Shown here piece after piece: positions 8,270-16,585 of a stretch of 64,000 nt of DNA (position 1 is the stretch's first letter; each line of letters begins with the position of its first letter). Position numbers and translations under genes: made by a program. A model generated the notes under the pieces. It worked only from the letters and a program-made list of their open reading frames with translations. It had not been told where the DNA came from and made no database searches. Origin of the DNA: an uncultured Verrucomicrobiota bacterium (GTDB lineage: Bacteria; Verrucomicrobiota; Kiritimatiellia; CAIQIC01; Lenti-01); contig CALMBO010000028.1 of the NCBI GenBank assembly GCA_937860055.1, forward strand, positions 85,881 through 149,880, in the 5' to 3' direction.

Positions 8270-10022
8270 GTATTTCCGGCGCCACCCGCCGGACCAGGGC
8301 CCGGCAGCGGCCGAGGATCTCGGCCCCCGTGGACAGGCCCCGGACCGCCTCGGCCAAATCCTGCGCCTCCGACAAACGGATGTGCCGGATGATATCCTTG
8401 ACCAGCGGAACGGCGCCCGGACTGGTGCTCAGCTCGTCCACCCCCAGCCCCAGCAGCAAGGGAACCAGCACCGGATTGCCCGCCGTTTCCCCGCAGACGC
8501 CCGTCCAGATGCCGTGTCGGCGGCCCGCCTCCACCGTGTGGCGGATCAGTTGCAGCACCGCCGGATGGGTCGGCTCGTAGAGATGCGCGATGCGATCGTT
8601 CCCGCGATCCACCGCCAGCGTGTACTGCACCAGGTCGTTGGTCCCGATGCTGAAGAACTTCACCTTCGGGGCGATCAAATCCGCCGTCAGCGCCGCCGAC
8701 GGGATTTCGATCATCACCCCCGCCTCGATGGCCGGGTTGAACGCCATGCCGGACGCCGACAGCTCCGCCTTGCATTCCTCGAGGAGGGCGTTGGCCCGGT
8801 CCACCTCCCCCACGTTGCTGATCATCGGATACATGATGCGCAGCTTCGGATTGTGCGCGGAGGCGCGCAGGATGGCCCGGAGCTGCGCCTTGAACATCGC
8901 CGGCCGGTCCAGGCACAGGCGGATGGCCCGCCAGCCGAGGAAGGGATTGGCATCCTCCTGGATCTTGCCCGCCACCGCGATCTTGTCGCCGCCCAGATCC
9001 AGCGTGCGGATGATCACCGATTCGGGCATGATCCGCCTCGCGACCTCGGCATAGGCCTTGTACTGCCGCTCCTCGCCGGGATCGCCCGCCTCCGCCATGA
9101 AGAGATATTCGCTGCGGAACAGCCCGATGCCGCGCGCCCCGCGTTCCCAGACCGCGTCCACGTCGGCGGGCATCTCGATGTTGGCCGACAGCACGACCGC
9201 ATGGCCGTCCCGGGTGACAGCCTCCTCTTCCTTCAGGCCGGACAGGCGCTTCTGGATGACGGCGCGGCTGCGGGCGATCCGGCCGTAATCCTCCTCGCGC
9301 GACGGCGAGGGGTGGAGCACCAGGATCCCCCGCACCCCATCAAGGATGACCCGGTCGCCGTCCGCCATCCGGCCGCAGATCCCCGGCATGCCCACGATGG
9401 CCGGCAGTTCCATCGCCCGCGCCATGATGGCGGTGTGCGACGTGGGGCTTCCGAGCTCCGTCACCACGCCCAGGATCTTGCGGCGGTCGAACGCCGCCAT
9501 TTCGGACGGGGCGATGTTGCGAGAAACCAGCACGCGCGGGCTCTCCAGCCCCGCCAGCAGGTCCCCGCCCCCGCCGGCCAGGTTCCTCAGGATGCGGCGG
9601 GTCACGTCCCGGATGTCGGTGGCCCGCTCGCGCAGATAGTCGTCCTCCATCTGCAGCAGAGTCTGGGCGTAGCGCTCGGCGACCTCGAAGAGGATCTTTT
9701 CGATGTTTTTCTTCTTCTCGCGGACATCCCGGTAGATTTCGTCCACGAAGCTGGGATCGTCCACCACATGCAGATGGGCTTCGAAGATCCCGGCGCTCTC
9801 GCTGCCCATCGCCTCGCCGACGCGCCGCTGGATCTCGTTGAGCTGGCGGCGCGTCTCGATCAGCGCCGCCTCGAGGCGGAGCATCTCGCGCGGCACACCT
9901 TCGGCGGAAATCGCGTACTCCGGCAGCGGGACGTCGTCCGACTTCAGCAGCAGGACCGGCCCCGCGACGATGCCCGGGGAAACCCCGATCCCCTTGAGCT
10001 CGAGTTCCCGCTGGGCCTCCAT
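8253..10022 (-). CDS. ptsI: Phosphoenolpyruvate-protein phosphotransferase (PTS enzyme I)
   Basis: Enzyme I (589 aa) takes phosphate from PEP and passes it to HPr. The swivelling domain holds the phosphorylated His196 in GSPTSHTAIMAR; the PEP-binding barrel has GIGLFRSEYLF, the GTNDLVQYT block and VCGE near the C-terminus. The start ATG (MEAQRELELKGIGVSPG) follows GAGGAGG, 13 bp after the ptsH stop. No sugar-specific EII genes are seen nearby, so with HprK the pair may serve regulation rather than transport; that is inference. Confidence 0.95.
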   Translation of the reverse strand: MEAQRELELKGIGVSPGIVAGPVLLLKSDDVPLPEYAISAEGVPREMLRLEAALIETRRQLNEIQRRVGEAMGSESAGIFEAHLHVVDDPSFVDEIYRDVREKKKNIEKILFEVAERYAQTLLQMEDDYLRERATDIRDVTRRILRNLAGGGGDLLAGLESPRVLVSRNIAPSEMAAFDRRKILGVVTELGSPTSHTAIMARAMELPAIVGMPGICGRMADGDRVILDGVRGILVLHPSPSREEDYGRIARSRAVIQKRLSGLKEEEAVTRDGHAVVLSANIEMPADVDAVWERGARGIGLFRSEYLFMAEAGDPGEERQYKAYAEVARRIMPESVIIRTLDLGGDKIAVAGKIQEDANPFLGWRAIRLCLDRPAMFKAQLRAILRASAHNPKLRIMYPMISNVGEVDRANALLEECKAELSASGMAFNPAIEAGVMIEIPSAALTADLIAPKVKFFSIGTNDLVQYTLAVDRGNDRIAHLYEPTHPAVLQLIRHTVEAGRRHGIWTGVCGETAGNPVLVPLLLGLGVDELSTSPGAVPLVKDIIRHIRLSEAQDLAEAVRGLSTGAEILGRCRALVRRVAPEILELAE

Positions 10023-10035
10023 GGAAACGGCCTCC

Positions 10036-10341
10036 TCAGTCCTCGAAGAATTTCCGTTCGAACAGGTCCGCCAGGGCCGCGAGGGCATCCGCCGCATCGG
10101 CGCCCGTCGCATGGATCTTCAGTTTGGCGCCATGGTTGCCCTCCAGGGTCAGGAGGCCCATGATGCTCTTGGCGTTCACCTTGACGCCGTTCTTCTCGAT
10201 CAGGATTTCGCAGGCGAAGGGGGTGGCCGTCTTCACCAGCAGCGCCGCGGGCCGCGCATGGATGCCATAGCGGTTGAGGACCGACACGTCACGCGTCAGC
10301 GTGCTTCCACCGGCATTCTTCTGGGCTGTTTCGGGGCTCAC
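10036..10341 (-). CDS. ptsH: Phosphocarrier protein HPr
   Basis: A 101-aa HPr with the active histidine His28 in YGIHARPA and the regulatory serine Ser59 in NAKSIMGLL, spaced 31 residues apart as in His15/Ser46 of classical HPr. The N-terminus carries about 13 extra residues. The start appears to be GTG, placed 3 bp after the hprK stop. Its neighbours hprK and ptsI are its kinase/phosphorylase and its phosphodonor. Confidence 0.95.
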   Translation of the reverse strand: MSPETAQKNAGGSTLTRDVSVLNRYGIHARPAALLVKTATPFACEILIEKNGVKVNAKSIMGLLTLEGNHGAKLKIHATGADAADALAALADLFERKFFED

Positions 10342-10344
10342 TCG

Positions 10345-11298
10345 TCAATCCTTCCGGGCCAGGGCCACCTTGAGCTTCTCGTCCAGCTCCCGGGCGGCAT
10401 CATGCCCCATCTGCTTCATGCGCTGGTTCAGCGCGGCCACTTCGACCACGTTCGTCAAATCGCGCCCCGCCGCCACGGGAACCGTGATCAGCGGTATGTC
10501 GACTCCTAGCACATCGCGGAACTGAGTGTCCAGTCCCGTGCGGTCGATGGCGTCGTCGCCCGCGGGCGATTTCTGCATCCGGATGATCAGGTCCAGGCGC
10601 ATCCCCTCCCGCATCGAAGCCACCCCGAACAGGCCCGGCACGTGGATGATGCCCAGTCCGCGGATCTCCATGTGTTCGCGCGTGATGGGAACGGCGGACC
10701 CATGGATGGCCCCCGTGCTGTCCCGCGTCAGGATGGTGGTGTCGTCCGCCACCAGGCTGTGCCCGCGCTTGATCAGCGCCAGCGCGATCTCGCTCTTGCC
10801 GATGCCCGGCTCCCCCTCCAGAAGCACGCCCACCCCGTTGATCTCGACCATGGTGCCGGCCACCCGGATGCGGGGGTTGGTCATGTTCTGCATCAGGACG
10901 GTGGCCGCGTTCATGAAATGGCCGGTCACCAGATGCGTCCGGATCACCGGCACCCGCAAGGGCAGGAGCGCCTGCCGGACGTAGCTGGGCAGGCGGCGGC
11001 CGCGCGACATCACCACGGCCGGCACGTGCGCCAGGGTCTGGAGGCGCGCGATCCGCTCCGGCACCGGCAGGCTTCCCAGATAGGTCATCTCCGCAAGTCC
11101 CAGCACCTGGATGCGCCGATGCGCGAAATAGCGGACGAACCCCGCCAAGGCGAGGCCGGGGCGGTTCAGCGACACCTCGGTGATTTCGCGCCCGACGGCC
11201 GCCTCCGGATTGGCCTCCCAATCCAGCCGCAGCGAAACGCGGCCCGCCTCGAAGAAATCGGCGACCGTGATCCGGGGGCTTTCGGCTGTCCGCCACAT
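10345..11298 (-). CDS. hprK: HPr kinase/phosphorylase
   Basis: HprK (317 aa) phosphorylates and dephosphorylates the HPr serine in response to metabolite levels. The N-terminal domain (about 1-135) is followed by a P-loop GEPGIGKS (162-169), the conserved VADD, and the MEIRGLGI signature loop. An AAGGACC ribosome site precedes the ATG. The gene is adjacent to both its substrate (ptsH) and hpf. HprK is typical of Firmicutes but also occurs in alpha-proteobacteria and PVC bacteria. Confidence 0.95.
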   Translation of the reverse strand: MWRTAESPRITVADFFEAGRVSLRLDWEANPEAAVGREITEVSLNRPGLALAGFVRYFAHRRIQVLGLAEMTYLGSLPVPERIARLQTLAHVPAVVMSRGRRLPSYVRQALLPLRVPVIRTHLVTGHFMNAATVLMQNMTNPRIRVAGTMVEINGVGVLLEGEPGIGKSEIALALIKRGHSLVADDTTILTRDSTGAIHGSAVPITREHMEIRGLGIIHVPGLFGVASMREGMRLDLIIRMQKSPAGDDAIDRTGLDTQFRDVLGVDIPLITVPVAAGRDLTNVVEVAALNQRMKQMGHDAARELDEKLKVALARKD

Positions 11299-11361
11299 GG
11301 TTGGATGGTCCTTTCCGCGCGGGGGCCGGCGGCGCCGGCCCCCCTCGCGCGAGGCGCCTTT

Positions 11362-11700
11362 CTACGCCCCGGTCTTCTCTTCCACATCCGCCAGCCGCTG
11401 GCGGTCGTGGTGCTTGTCGATCATCTTCTGGCGGGACTTGCGCAGCTGCTTGTCGATCTTCTCCGCGGCCGCGTCGATCGACGCATACAGGTCGTCCGTG
11501 GTCTCCTGCGCCACCTCGCGCATCTTGTCCTTTCCCTGCACGATGATTTCCGCCGTGAAGCGGTATTTCTCATGCGCCAGGATCGCGTGACAGCTCTCGA
11601 TCCGCGGATAATCCGCCAGGACCGGCCCCAGCCGGCCATCCACATATTCCTTCAATCCGTCGTTCACCGTCAGATTCCGTCCTGTGATCTGGATGTCCAT
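11362..11700 (-). CDS. hpf: Ribosome hibernation promoting factor, short form
   Basis: A 112-aa HPF/RaiA-type protein (MDIQITGRNLTVNDGLKEYV) that binds the 30S decoding centre in stationary phase. It lacks the C-terminal dimerisation domain of long HPF. It lies between lptB and hprK, the position it holds in the proteobacterial lptB-rpoN-hpf-ptsN cluster, but no rpoN or ptsN is present here. Confidence 0.92.
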   Translation of the reverse strand: MDIQITGRNLTVNDGLKEYVDGRLGPVLADYPRIESCHAILAHEKYRFTAEIIVQGKDKMREVAQETTDDLYASIDAAAEKIDKQLRKSRQKMIDKHHDRQRLADVEEKTGA

Positions 11701-11749
11701 TACGGCTCCCTTCTGTTGGTTGTGGTTGATTTCGATGGAAAGGGTCTCT

Positions 11750-12493
11750 TCACATGCTGAACGCCTTGCCCAGGTATTTCTCCCGCGCCTGCGGATCGTT
11801 CACCAAAAACTCGCGCGTGCCCTCGGTGAGCACCTCGCCCGAATAGATCACATAGGCCCGGTCCACCACGGAGAGCGTCTCGCGCACGTTGTGGTCCGTG
11901 ATCAGGATGCCCAGGCCGCGCTGCTTCAGGTCGCGGATGATCTGCTGCACGTCGTAGACCGCCAGGGGATCCACGCCGCTGAACGGCTCGTCCAGCAGGA
12001 TCAGCGAGGGATCCGTCACCAGCGCGCGCGTGATCTCGAGCCGGCGGCGCTCGCCACCGCTGAGCGTATAGGCCTTCTGCTTCGCCAGGTAGCCGATCTT
12101 CAGCTCCTCCAGCAGGTATTCCAGCCGCCGGCGCCGCTCGCGCGCGCCGATGGGCAGCGTCTCGAGGATCGCCATCACGTTTTCCTCGACCGTCAGGTTC
12201 CGGAAGATGCTGGGTTCCTGCGCCAGATAGCCCAGCCCCATCCGCGCCCGGCGGAACATCGGCAGGCGGGTCACGTCCCTTCCCTTGAAATAGACCTGCC
12301 CCTTCGTCGGCTGGATCAGGCCCGTGATCATGTAGAAGCTCGTCGTCTTGCCCGCGCCGTTCGGTCCCAGCAGGCCCACGATCTCCCCCTCGCGCACATT
12401 CATGGCCACGCCGTTGACGACCCTCCGCCGGCGGTATTCCTTCACCAGCCCTCGCGTTTCAACGAGCATGTTTTCTCGTGTCGGCTCGGCCAC
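11750..12493 (-). CDS. lptB: LPS export ABC transporter ATPase
   Basis: LptB (247 aa) powers extraction of LPS from the inner membrane by LptFGC. It shows Walker A GPNGAGKT (43-50), signature LSGGE (144-148), Walker B LILLDEP (164-170) and the H-loop ITDHN. The annotated start is a GTG preceded by AGGT; an ATG eight codons on (MLVETRGL) is an alternative. It follows lptC and lptA in the same transcription unit; lptF and lptG are not in the window. Confidence 0.95.
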   Translation of the reverse strand: MAEPTRENMLVETRGLVKEYRRRRVVNGVAMNVREGEIVGLLGPNGAGKTTSFYMITGLIQPTKGQVYFKGRDVTRLPMFRRARMGLGYLAQEPSIFRNLTVEENVMAILETLPIGARERRRRLEYLLEELKIGYLAKQKAYTLSGGERRRLEITRALVTDPSLILLDEPFSGVDPLAVYDVQQIIRDLKQRGLGILITDHNVRETLSVVDRAYVIYSGEVLTEGTREFLVNDPQAREKYLGKAFSM

Positions 12494-12556
12494 TCTATCT
12501 ACCTCATCGCCTTGAATCTACCTTGAAAACGCCGTCCCGGCAAGCCCCATTCGCCC

Positions 12557-13084
12557 CTATCGCTTGAAATAGGACTCCGCATCGCCGAAATCCTCCGAAT
12601 AGACCACCAGGCGGGCCTTCGGCTTGCACTCCACCCGCTGCTCGTCCCGCCAGAACGTGATGACCTCCCCCTCCAGGATGTTCCGACCCTGCATCACCTG
12701 CGGCGGCCCTCCCGCCAGCACGATCTTCCCCGCCGCCACGTCGTAGGTCGCCACTTCCGCGCGCGCCTTCTTGTCCCCCTGCGTCAGCAGCACCTTGCCT
12801 TCCGCCTTGATCGTCTGCGCCCCGCCGTCCTCCGTGAAGACGATCGTCAGCCGGTTCGCGCTCAGTTGCAGGCGCGGATCGTTCACCAGCACGTTGTTCT
12901 CGAACAGCGCGAACTTCTTGATGTAGTCGAACGTCAGCTTCTCCGCCGTCACCACCGTCGCATCCGGCGAAGCCTCCAGCGACCGGCCGTCGTCCTCCAT
13001 CGCGGCGAAAGCCGGCAGCCCGGCCCACAGGACCGTCGCCGCCGCCATCCGCCCCATCCATTTCCCGGTCTTTTCCATGCTCAT
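12557..13084 (-). CDS. lptA: LptA/OstA-like periplasmic LPS transport protein
   Basis: A 175-aa secreted protein with a signal peptide (cleavage near residue 28) and an OstA-type beta-jellyroll pattern: repeated strands such as VVTAEKLTFDY, LSANRLTIVFTEDG and IKAEGKVLLTQGDKKARAE, ending in an ILEGEVITFWRDE block. In the family this forms the periplasmic bridge carrying LPS to the outer membrane. The ATG overlaps the stop of lptC (ATGA). Identification rests on fold pattern plus position between lptC and lptB. Confidence 0.85.
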   Translation of the reverse strand: MSMEKTGKWMGRMAAATVLWAGLPAFAAMEDDGRSLEASPDATVVTAEKLTFDYIKKFALFENNVLVNDPRLQLSANRLTIVFTEDGGAQTIKAEGKVLLTQGDKKARAEVATYDVAAGKIVLAGGPPQVMQGRNILEGEVITFWRDEQRVECKPKARLVVYSEDFGDAESYFKR

Positions 13085-13554
13085 TCCTCTCCTGCCGCCG
13101 GCGGGACGGCCGCGGACGCCGCTTCCGGCGCCAGTGCATCCGCATCCAGGCTCCCGTCCAGCACCACCTTCGCGTTCTTGAAGATCTGGAACTGCTCGTT
13201 TTCGCCGTTCCACGCGAAACCGTCGCCCGTCAACACCGCCTTTTCCGTCACCACGCGGATATGGTCCTTCGAGGCCGCCCGCTTGCGGTTGGGATCGTAG
13301 GCGCACGTCGGCGAGAAAACCCGCGCCGTCACCTCGCCCTTGTGGAAGATCTCGATCTTCAGCCCCGTCAACTGGATGATCCCGTCGGCGAGAAAGGTCG
13401 CCGTCTCGCCGTAGAGCTGCTGTTTCAGCTTCCCGTCCTCGTCGTATTCCGGCAGGCGGAAGCCTTTCACGGCCTGCCCCTCCAGCTGCGCAAACGCGCC
13501 GGAAGACCATCCCAGGAGGACCGCCGCCCCGAGGACCGCCCTACGCCAGCTCAT
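13081..13554 (-). CDS. lptC: LptC-like LPS export protein
   Basis: A 157-aa protein with an N-terminal hydrophobic segment (LGAAVLLGWSSGAFA) and the pattern YGETATFLADGIIQLTGLKIEIF, seen in LptC/LptA beta-jellyroll proteins that receive LPS from LptFG. The hydrophobic segment could be a cleaved signal rather than the usual anchor. The start overlaps the end of kdsA by 14 bp, and the stop overlaps the lptA start. The Ala/Glu-rich tail is unremarkable. The lptC label depends partly on gene order. Confidence 0.78.
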   Translation of the reverse strand: MSWRRAVLGAAVLLGWSSGAFAQLEGQAVKGFRLPEYDEDGKLKQQLYGETATFLADGIIQLTGLKIEIFHKGEVTARVFSPTCAYDPNRKRAASKDHIRVVTEKAVLTGDGFAWNGENEQFQIFKNAKVVLDGSLDADALAPEAASAAVPPAAGEE

Positions 13555-14383
13555 CGATCCTCCGGCACTGCCGCCACAGCGGACCGATCGCTTCCAGCGG
13601 CAGCGCGTTGTCCTTGTCGGACTTCGCCTCGGGCGGATTCCGGTGCGTCTCCCAGAACAAGCCGTCGCAGCCCGCCGCCACCGCCGCCCGGGACAGATAC
13701 GGCGCCCATTTTCCGTCGCCCCCCGTCCCCTCGCCGCGTCCGCCCGGCAGCTGCACGCTATGCGTCGCATCGAACACCACCGGATAGCCGAACTGCCGCA
13801 GGATCAGCAGGCTCCGCATGTCCGCCACCAGATTGTTGTAGCCGAAGCTCGCGCCCCGTTCCGTCAGCAGGATGTTCCGGTTCCCCGTGCTCTCGACCTT
13901 CTCGACCACGTGCCGCACGTCCCACGGCGCCAGGAACTGCCCCTTCTTGATGTTCACCACGCGGCCGCTCTCCCCCAGCGCCACCACCAGATCCGTCTGG
14001 CGGCATAGGAATGCCGGCAGCTGCAGGATATCCGCCACCTCCGCCGCCGGCTCCACCTCGGAAACCTGATGCACGTCCACCAGGATCGGCACCCGGAACT
14101 TCTCCTTGATCCCCGCCAGGATCTCCAGCCCCTTCGCCAGCCCCGGCCCGCGGAAGGCGCGGAGGCTCGTCCGGTTCGCCTTGTCGTACGACGCCTTGAA
14201 GACGAACGGAATCTTCTCCTTCTTCGCCAGCGACGCCAGCGACGCCGCCAGGTCGAACGCCATCTCGCGGCTTTCGATCACGCATGGCCCCGCGATCAAC
14301 GCCAGCGGCGCGCCCCCCCCGAAACGGACGCGCCCCGCCTTCACCGCCTTCACCGGCGCCTTCGGAAACGGATTCTTGCCCAT
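13541..14383 (-). CDS. kdsA: 2-dehydro-3-deoxyphosphooctonate aldolase (KDO-8-phosphate synthase)
   Basis: KdsA (280 aa) condenses PEP with arabinose 5-phosphate to give Kdo-8-phosphate, the first step of the Kdo inner core. Conserved blocks include LIAGPCVIESRE, FKASYDKANR, the LVDVHQ strand, FLCRQTDL, NIKKGQFLAPWD and VFDATHSVQLPGG. It sits 18 bp after hldD and overlaps lptC, so inner-core synthesis and LPS export are co-expressed. Confidence 0.96.
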   Translation of the reverse strand: MGKNPFPKAPVKAVKAGRVRFGGGAPLALIAGPCVIESREMAFDLAASLASLAKKEKIPFVFKASYDKANRTSLRAFRGPGLAKGLEILAGIKEKFRVPILVDVHQVSEVEPAAEVADILQLPAFLCRQTDLVVALGESGRVVNIKKGQFLAPWDVRHVVEKVESTGNRNILLTERGASFGYNNLVADMRSLLILRQFGYPVVFDATHSVQLPGGRGEGTGGDGKWAPYLSRAAVAAGCDGLFWETHRNPPEAKSDKDNALPLEAIGPLWRQCRRIDELA

Positions 14384-14401
14384 GGTGCCGCCCGCTGCTC
14401 C

Positions 14402-15373
14402 TCAGTTCTTCGCCAGATAGCCCTGCACGTATTCGCGGATGCCGTCCTCCAGCGGCGTGAACGCCTTCGCGTAGCCCGCCGCCCGGACCTTGCCCATCTC
14501 CGCCTGCGTGAAATACTGGTACTTGCTCCGGAGCGAAACCGGCATGTCGATGTATTCGATGTTCGGCTCCAGCCCCATCGCCGAAAAAACCGCCTTCGCC
14601 AGGTCGTTCCACGACCGCGCCTTGCCCGTCCCGCAGTTGAACAGCCCCGACGCCTCCGGGTGTTCGCCACAGAACAGCGTCACCTCCACCGCGTCCTTCA
14701 CGTACACGAAATCGCGCACCTGCTCCCCGTCCCGGTAGTCCGGCCGGTACGACTTGAACAGCTTCACCGCCCCCGCCTCGCGGATCTGCCCGTAGGCCTT
14801 GTGGATCACCGAGCGCATGTCGCCCTTGTGGTCCTCCCCCGGCCCGTACACGTTGAAATACTTCAGCCCCGCGATCTTCCCCAGCACCCCGTTCCGGAGC
14901 GCCCAAAGATCAAACAGGTGCTTGCTCATCCCGTACATGTTCAGCGGCAGCAGCAACGGCGTCGCCGAATCCGCGTCCGAATACCCTTGCGCCCCATCGC
15001 CATAGGTCGCCGCACTCGAGGCGTACACAAACCGCGCCCCATGCCCCAGGCACCACTCGCACAGCTCGCGCGTATATTGATAGTTGTTGTCCAGCAAGTA
15101 GTTGGCGTTGGTTTCCGTCGTGCTGCTGCACGCCCCGAGATGATAGACCGCCTTCACTGCCGGCAACTGGTCCGCCCGGAACGCCTCGCGGAACTTTCCG
15201 CTCAGCCAGACATCCTCGAACTTCAACCCGCGCAGATTCTTCCATCGATCGTCCGATCCAAGTTCATCCACGACCAGGATGCGCTCCACCCCGCGGCGGT
15301 TCAGTTCCTCCACCACGTTGCGTCCGATGAATCCGGAACCGCCGGTGACGATTGTCCAAGCCTTGTTATCCAT
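14402..15373 (-). CDS. hldD: ADP-L-glycero-D-manno-heptose 6-epimerase
   Basis: A 323-aa short-chain dehydrogenase/epimerase that makes the heptose donor for the LPS inner core. The Rossmann motif TGGSGFIG (10-17), the LGACSSTTE segment characteristic of HldD and the catalytic Tyr147/Lys151 (YGMSK) are present. A TTG one codon upstream could be read as a start, but the ATG at 15373 has better spacing to the AAAGG site. It heads the long hldD-ptsI run. Confidence 0.93.
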   Translation of the reverse strand: MDNKAWTIVTGGSGFIGRNVVEELNRRGVERILVVDELGSDDRWKNLRGLKFEDVWLSGKFREAFRADQLPAVKAVYHLGACSSTTETNANYLLDNNYQYTRELCEWCLGHGARFVYASSAATYGDGAQGYSDADSATPLLLPLNMYGMSKHLFDLWALRNGVLGKIAGLKYFNVYGPGEDHKGDMRSVIHKAYGQIREAGAVKLFKSYRPDYRDGEQVRDFVYVKDAVEVTLFCGEHPEASGLFNCGTGKARSWNDLAKAVFSAMGLEPNIEYIDMPVSLRSKYQYFTQAEMGKVRAAGYAKAFTPLEDGIREYVQGYLAKN

Positions 15374-15397
15374 CAAAAGCTGCCTTTCACGGCCCCA

Positions 15398-15427
15398 ACC
15401 CTACCACCCTCCCTTCCCCCCCAGCAA
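15398..15427 (-). promoter_or_regulatory. Promoter of the hldD-kdsA-lpt-pts transcription unit
   Basis: Minus strand: TTGCTG, 18-bp spacer, extended -10 TGG-TAGGGT. It gives a leader of about 20 nt holding the AAAGG site. Confidence 0.45.
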
Positions 15428-15451
15428 GCCGCAATTCCTCCCCCCCTCCCC

Positions 15452-15490
15452 TTGGAATTTGGATATTCCTTGTTGGACATTGGATATTGA
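15452..15490. repeat. AT-rich TTGGATATT-type intergenic repeat
   Basis: A 39-bp patch made of near-repeats of TTGGAnATT around a CCTTGTTGG core, embedded in a C-rich gap between hldD and the HAD gene. It resembles interspersed repeats I associate with PVC genomes; I cannot confirm copy number from this window. Confidence 0.5.
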
Positions 15491-15530
15491 AACCCCCGCC
15501 CCCCATTCCCAATTTCCCTCCCCCCAATTC

Positions 15531-16235
15531 TTAATTGACTCCCCCCGCCAGCGCGGCCAGCTTCTCCGGCGTCAGGCCCGCCAGCGCCTCGACCACCGCC
15601 GCCGCCCCCGCCGCGCGAAGCCATGCCGCCGGCAGGTTCGTTTCCACCGCCACCACCGGAATCCCCGCGCCCCGCGCCGCCGCGATCCCGTCGCCCGTGT
15701 CTTCGATCGCCACGCAATCCGCCGGCGAAATTCCGCGGTGCGGGAATTTCGCCACGAGCCGCGCCACGCACAGCCGGTAGCACGCCGGATCAGGCTTGCT
15801 CGCCGGCACGTCCTCCGCCGTCACCTTCTCCGCGAAGCATCCCTCGATCCCCAGCGCGGCCAGCACCGGATCGACATCGCTCCGCAGCGCCCCGCTGCAC
15901 AACCCCACCGGCCCCGCCGCCGCGCAGGCGCGAACCAGGTCCGCCGCGCCGGGAAACGCCGGCACGCGGCCGGCGGCGGCGTGCTGGGCGAACAGCACGG
16001 CCTTGGCCGCGACCCGGCGCCGGATCTCCGCCGGCGCCGGCTCGATCCCCGCGCGTTTCAGCAGGACGGCGAAGGCGCCCCGGTCGTCGAGCCCCATCAG
16101 GTTCTCGCGATAGAACTCCCAGGGCGTCGCCGGGCCCTCCCCGGCCATGGCCTCCACCATCGTCTCGTGGTGCAGCCGCTCGCTGTCCACGATGACGCCA
16201 TCGAAGTCGAACAGGATGGCCGCCGGCACGCCCAT
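15531..16235 (-). CDS. HAD-superfamily phosphatase/phosphomutase, beta-phosphoglucomutase-like
   Basis: A 234-aa HAD protein with the nucleophile motif DFDGVIVD (Asp10, Asp12), a helical cap, the CSGA motif II region, KPDPACY motif III and AIEDTGDGIAAA motif IV. It is probably a sugar-phosphate or phosphoglycolate-type phosphatase; substrate cannot be told. The ATG at 16235 begins 1 bp after the MazG-like stop, so the two genes are coupled. Confidence 0.85.
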   Translation of the reverse strand: MGVPAAILFDFDGVIVDSERLHHETMVEAMAGEGPATPWEFYRENLMGLDDRGAFAVLLKRAGIEPAPAEIRRRVAAKAVLFAQHAAAGRVPAFPGAADLVRACAAAGPVGLCSGALRSDVDPVLAALGIEGCFAEKVTAEDVPASKPDPACYRLCVARLVAKFPHRGISPADCVAIEDTGDGIAAARGAGIPVVAVETNLPAAWLRAAGAAAVVEALAGLTPEKLAALAGGVN

Positions 16236-16236
16236 G

Positions 16237-16572
16237 TCAGCGAAGGTCCCCGCTGCCGTGGATCTTGCCGGCCTGCTTCCGCGCCGCCAGCTTCGCCAGG
16301 TTCCCGGCGGCGACCGCCTCGAGATCCAGCCCCAGCTCCGTCGAAAGCGTGGCGAGGTACCACAGCACGTCGCCCAGCTCCTTCGCCAGCAGCGTCCGGC
16401 GCTCCTCCGACACCTTCCCGCCATCGTCGCGGATCGCCTTCTTGAGCTTCTCGCACACCTCGCCCGTCTCGCCCGCCAGCCCCAGCGCCGGATAGGTGAA
16501 GTTGCCTTCGCCCCGGCCCGGATAAACCGCCGTCGTCATCGCCTGCTTCTGATAGGTCGCGAAATCCAGCAT
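16237..16572 (-). CDS. MazG-like nucleotide pyrophosphohydrolase
   Basis: A 111-aa all-alpha NTP-PPase. The GLAGETGEVCEKLKK helix and the KELGDVLWYLA helix supply the E-x2-E and E-x2-D metal-binding pattern of the MazG/dUTPase superfamily. It likely hydrolyses a non-canonical nucleoside triphosphate. Short length marks a single-domain form, unlike two-domain MazG. Confidence 0.85.
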   Translation of the reverse strand: MLDFATYQKQAMTTAVYPGRGEGNFTYPALGLAGETGEVCEKLKKAIRDDGGKVSEERRTLLAKELGDVLWYLATLSTELGLDLEAVAAGNLAKLAARKQAGKIHGSGDLR

Positions 16573-16585
16573 GTCCCGTTCCTTT

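Noticed and set aside
6732..10163. Very long plus-strand open frame opposite the carboxypeptidase, metK, ptsI
   Set aside because: It is antisense to well-supported genes and arises from GC-rich codon usage; its translation is Arg/His/Gly/Asp-rich without domains.
11321..11343. Strong GC hairpin between hprK and hpf considered as a terminator
   Set aside because: A perfect 10-bp stem, but no T-run follows on either strand; it may affect mRNA stability but is not a supported terminator.
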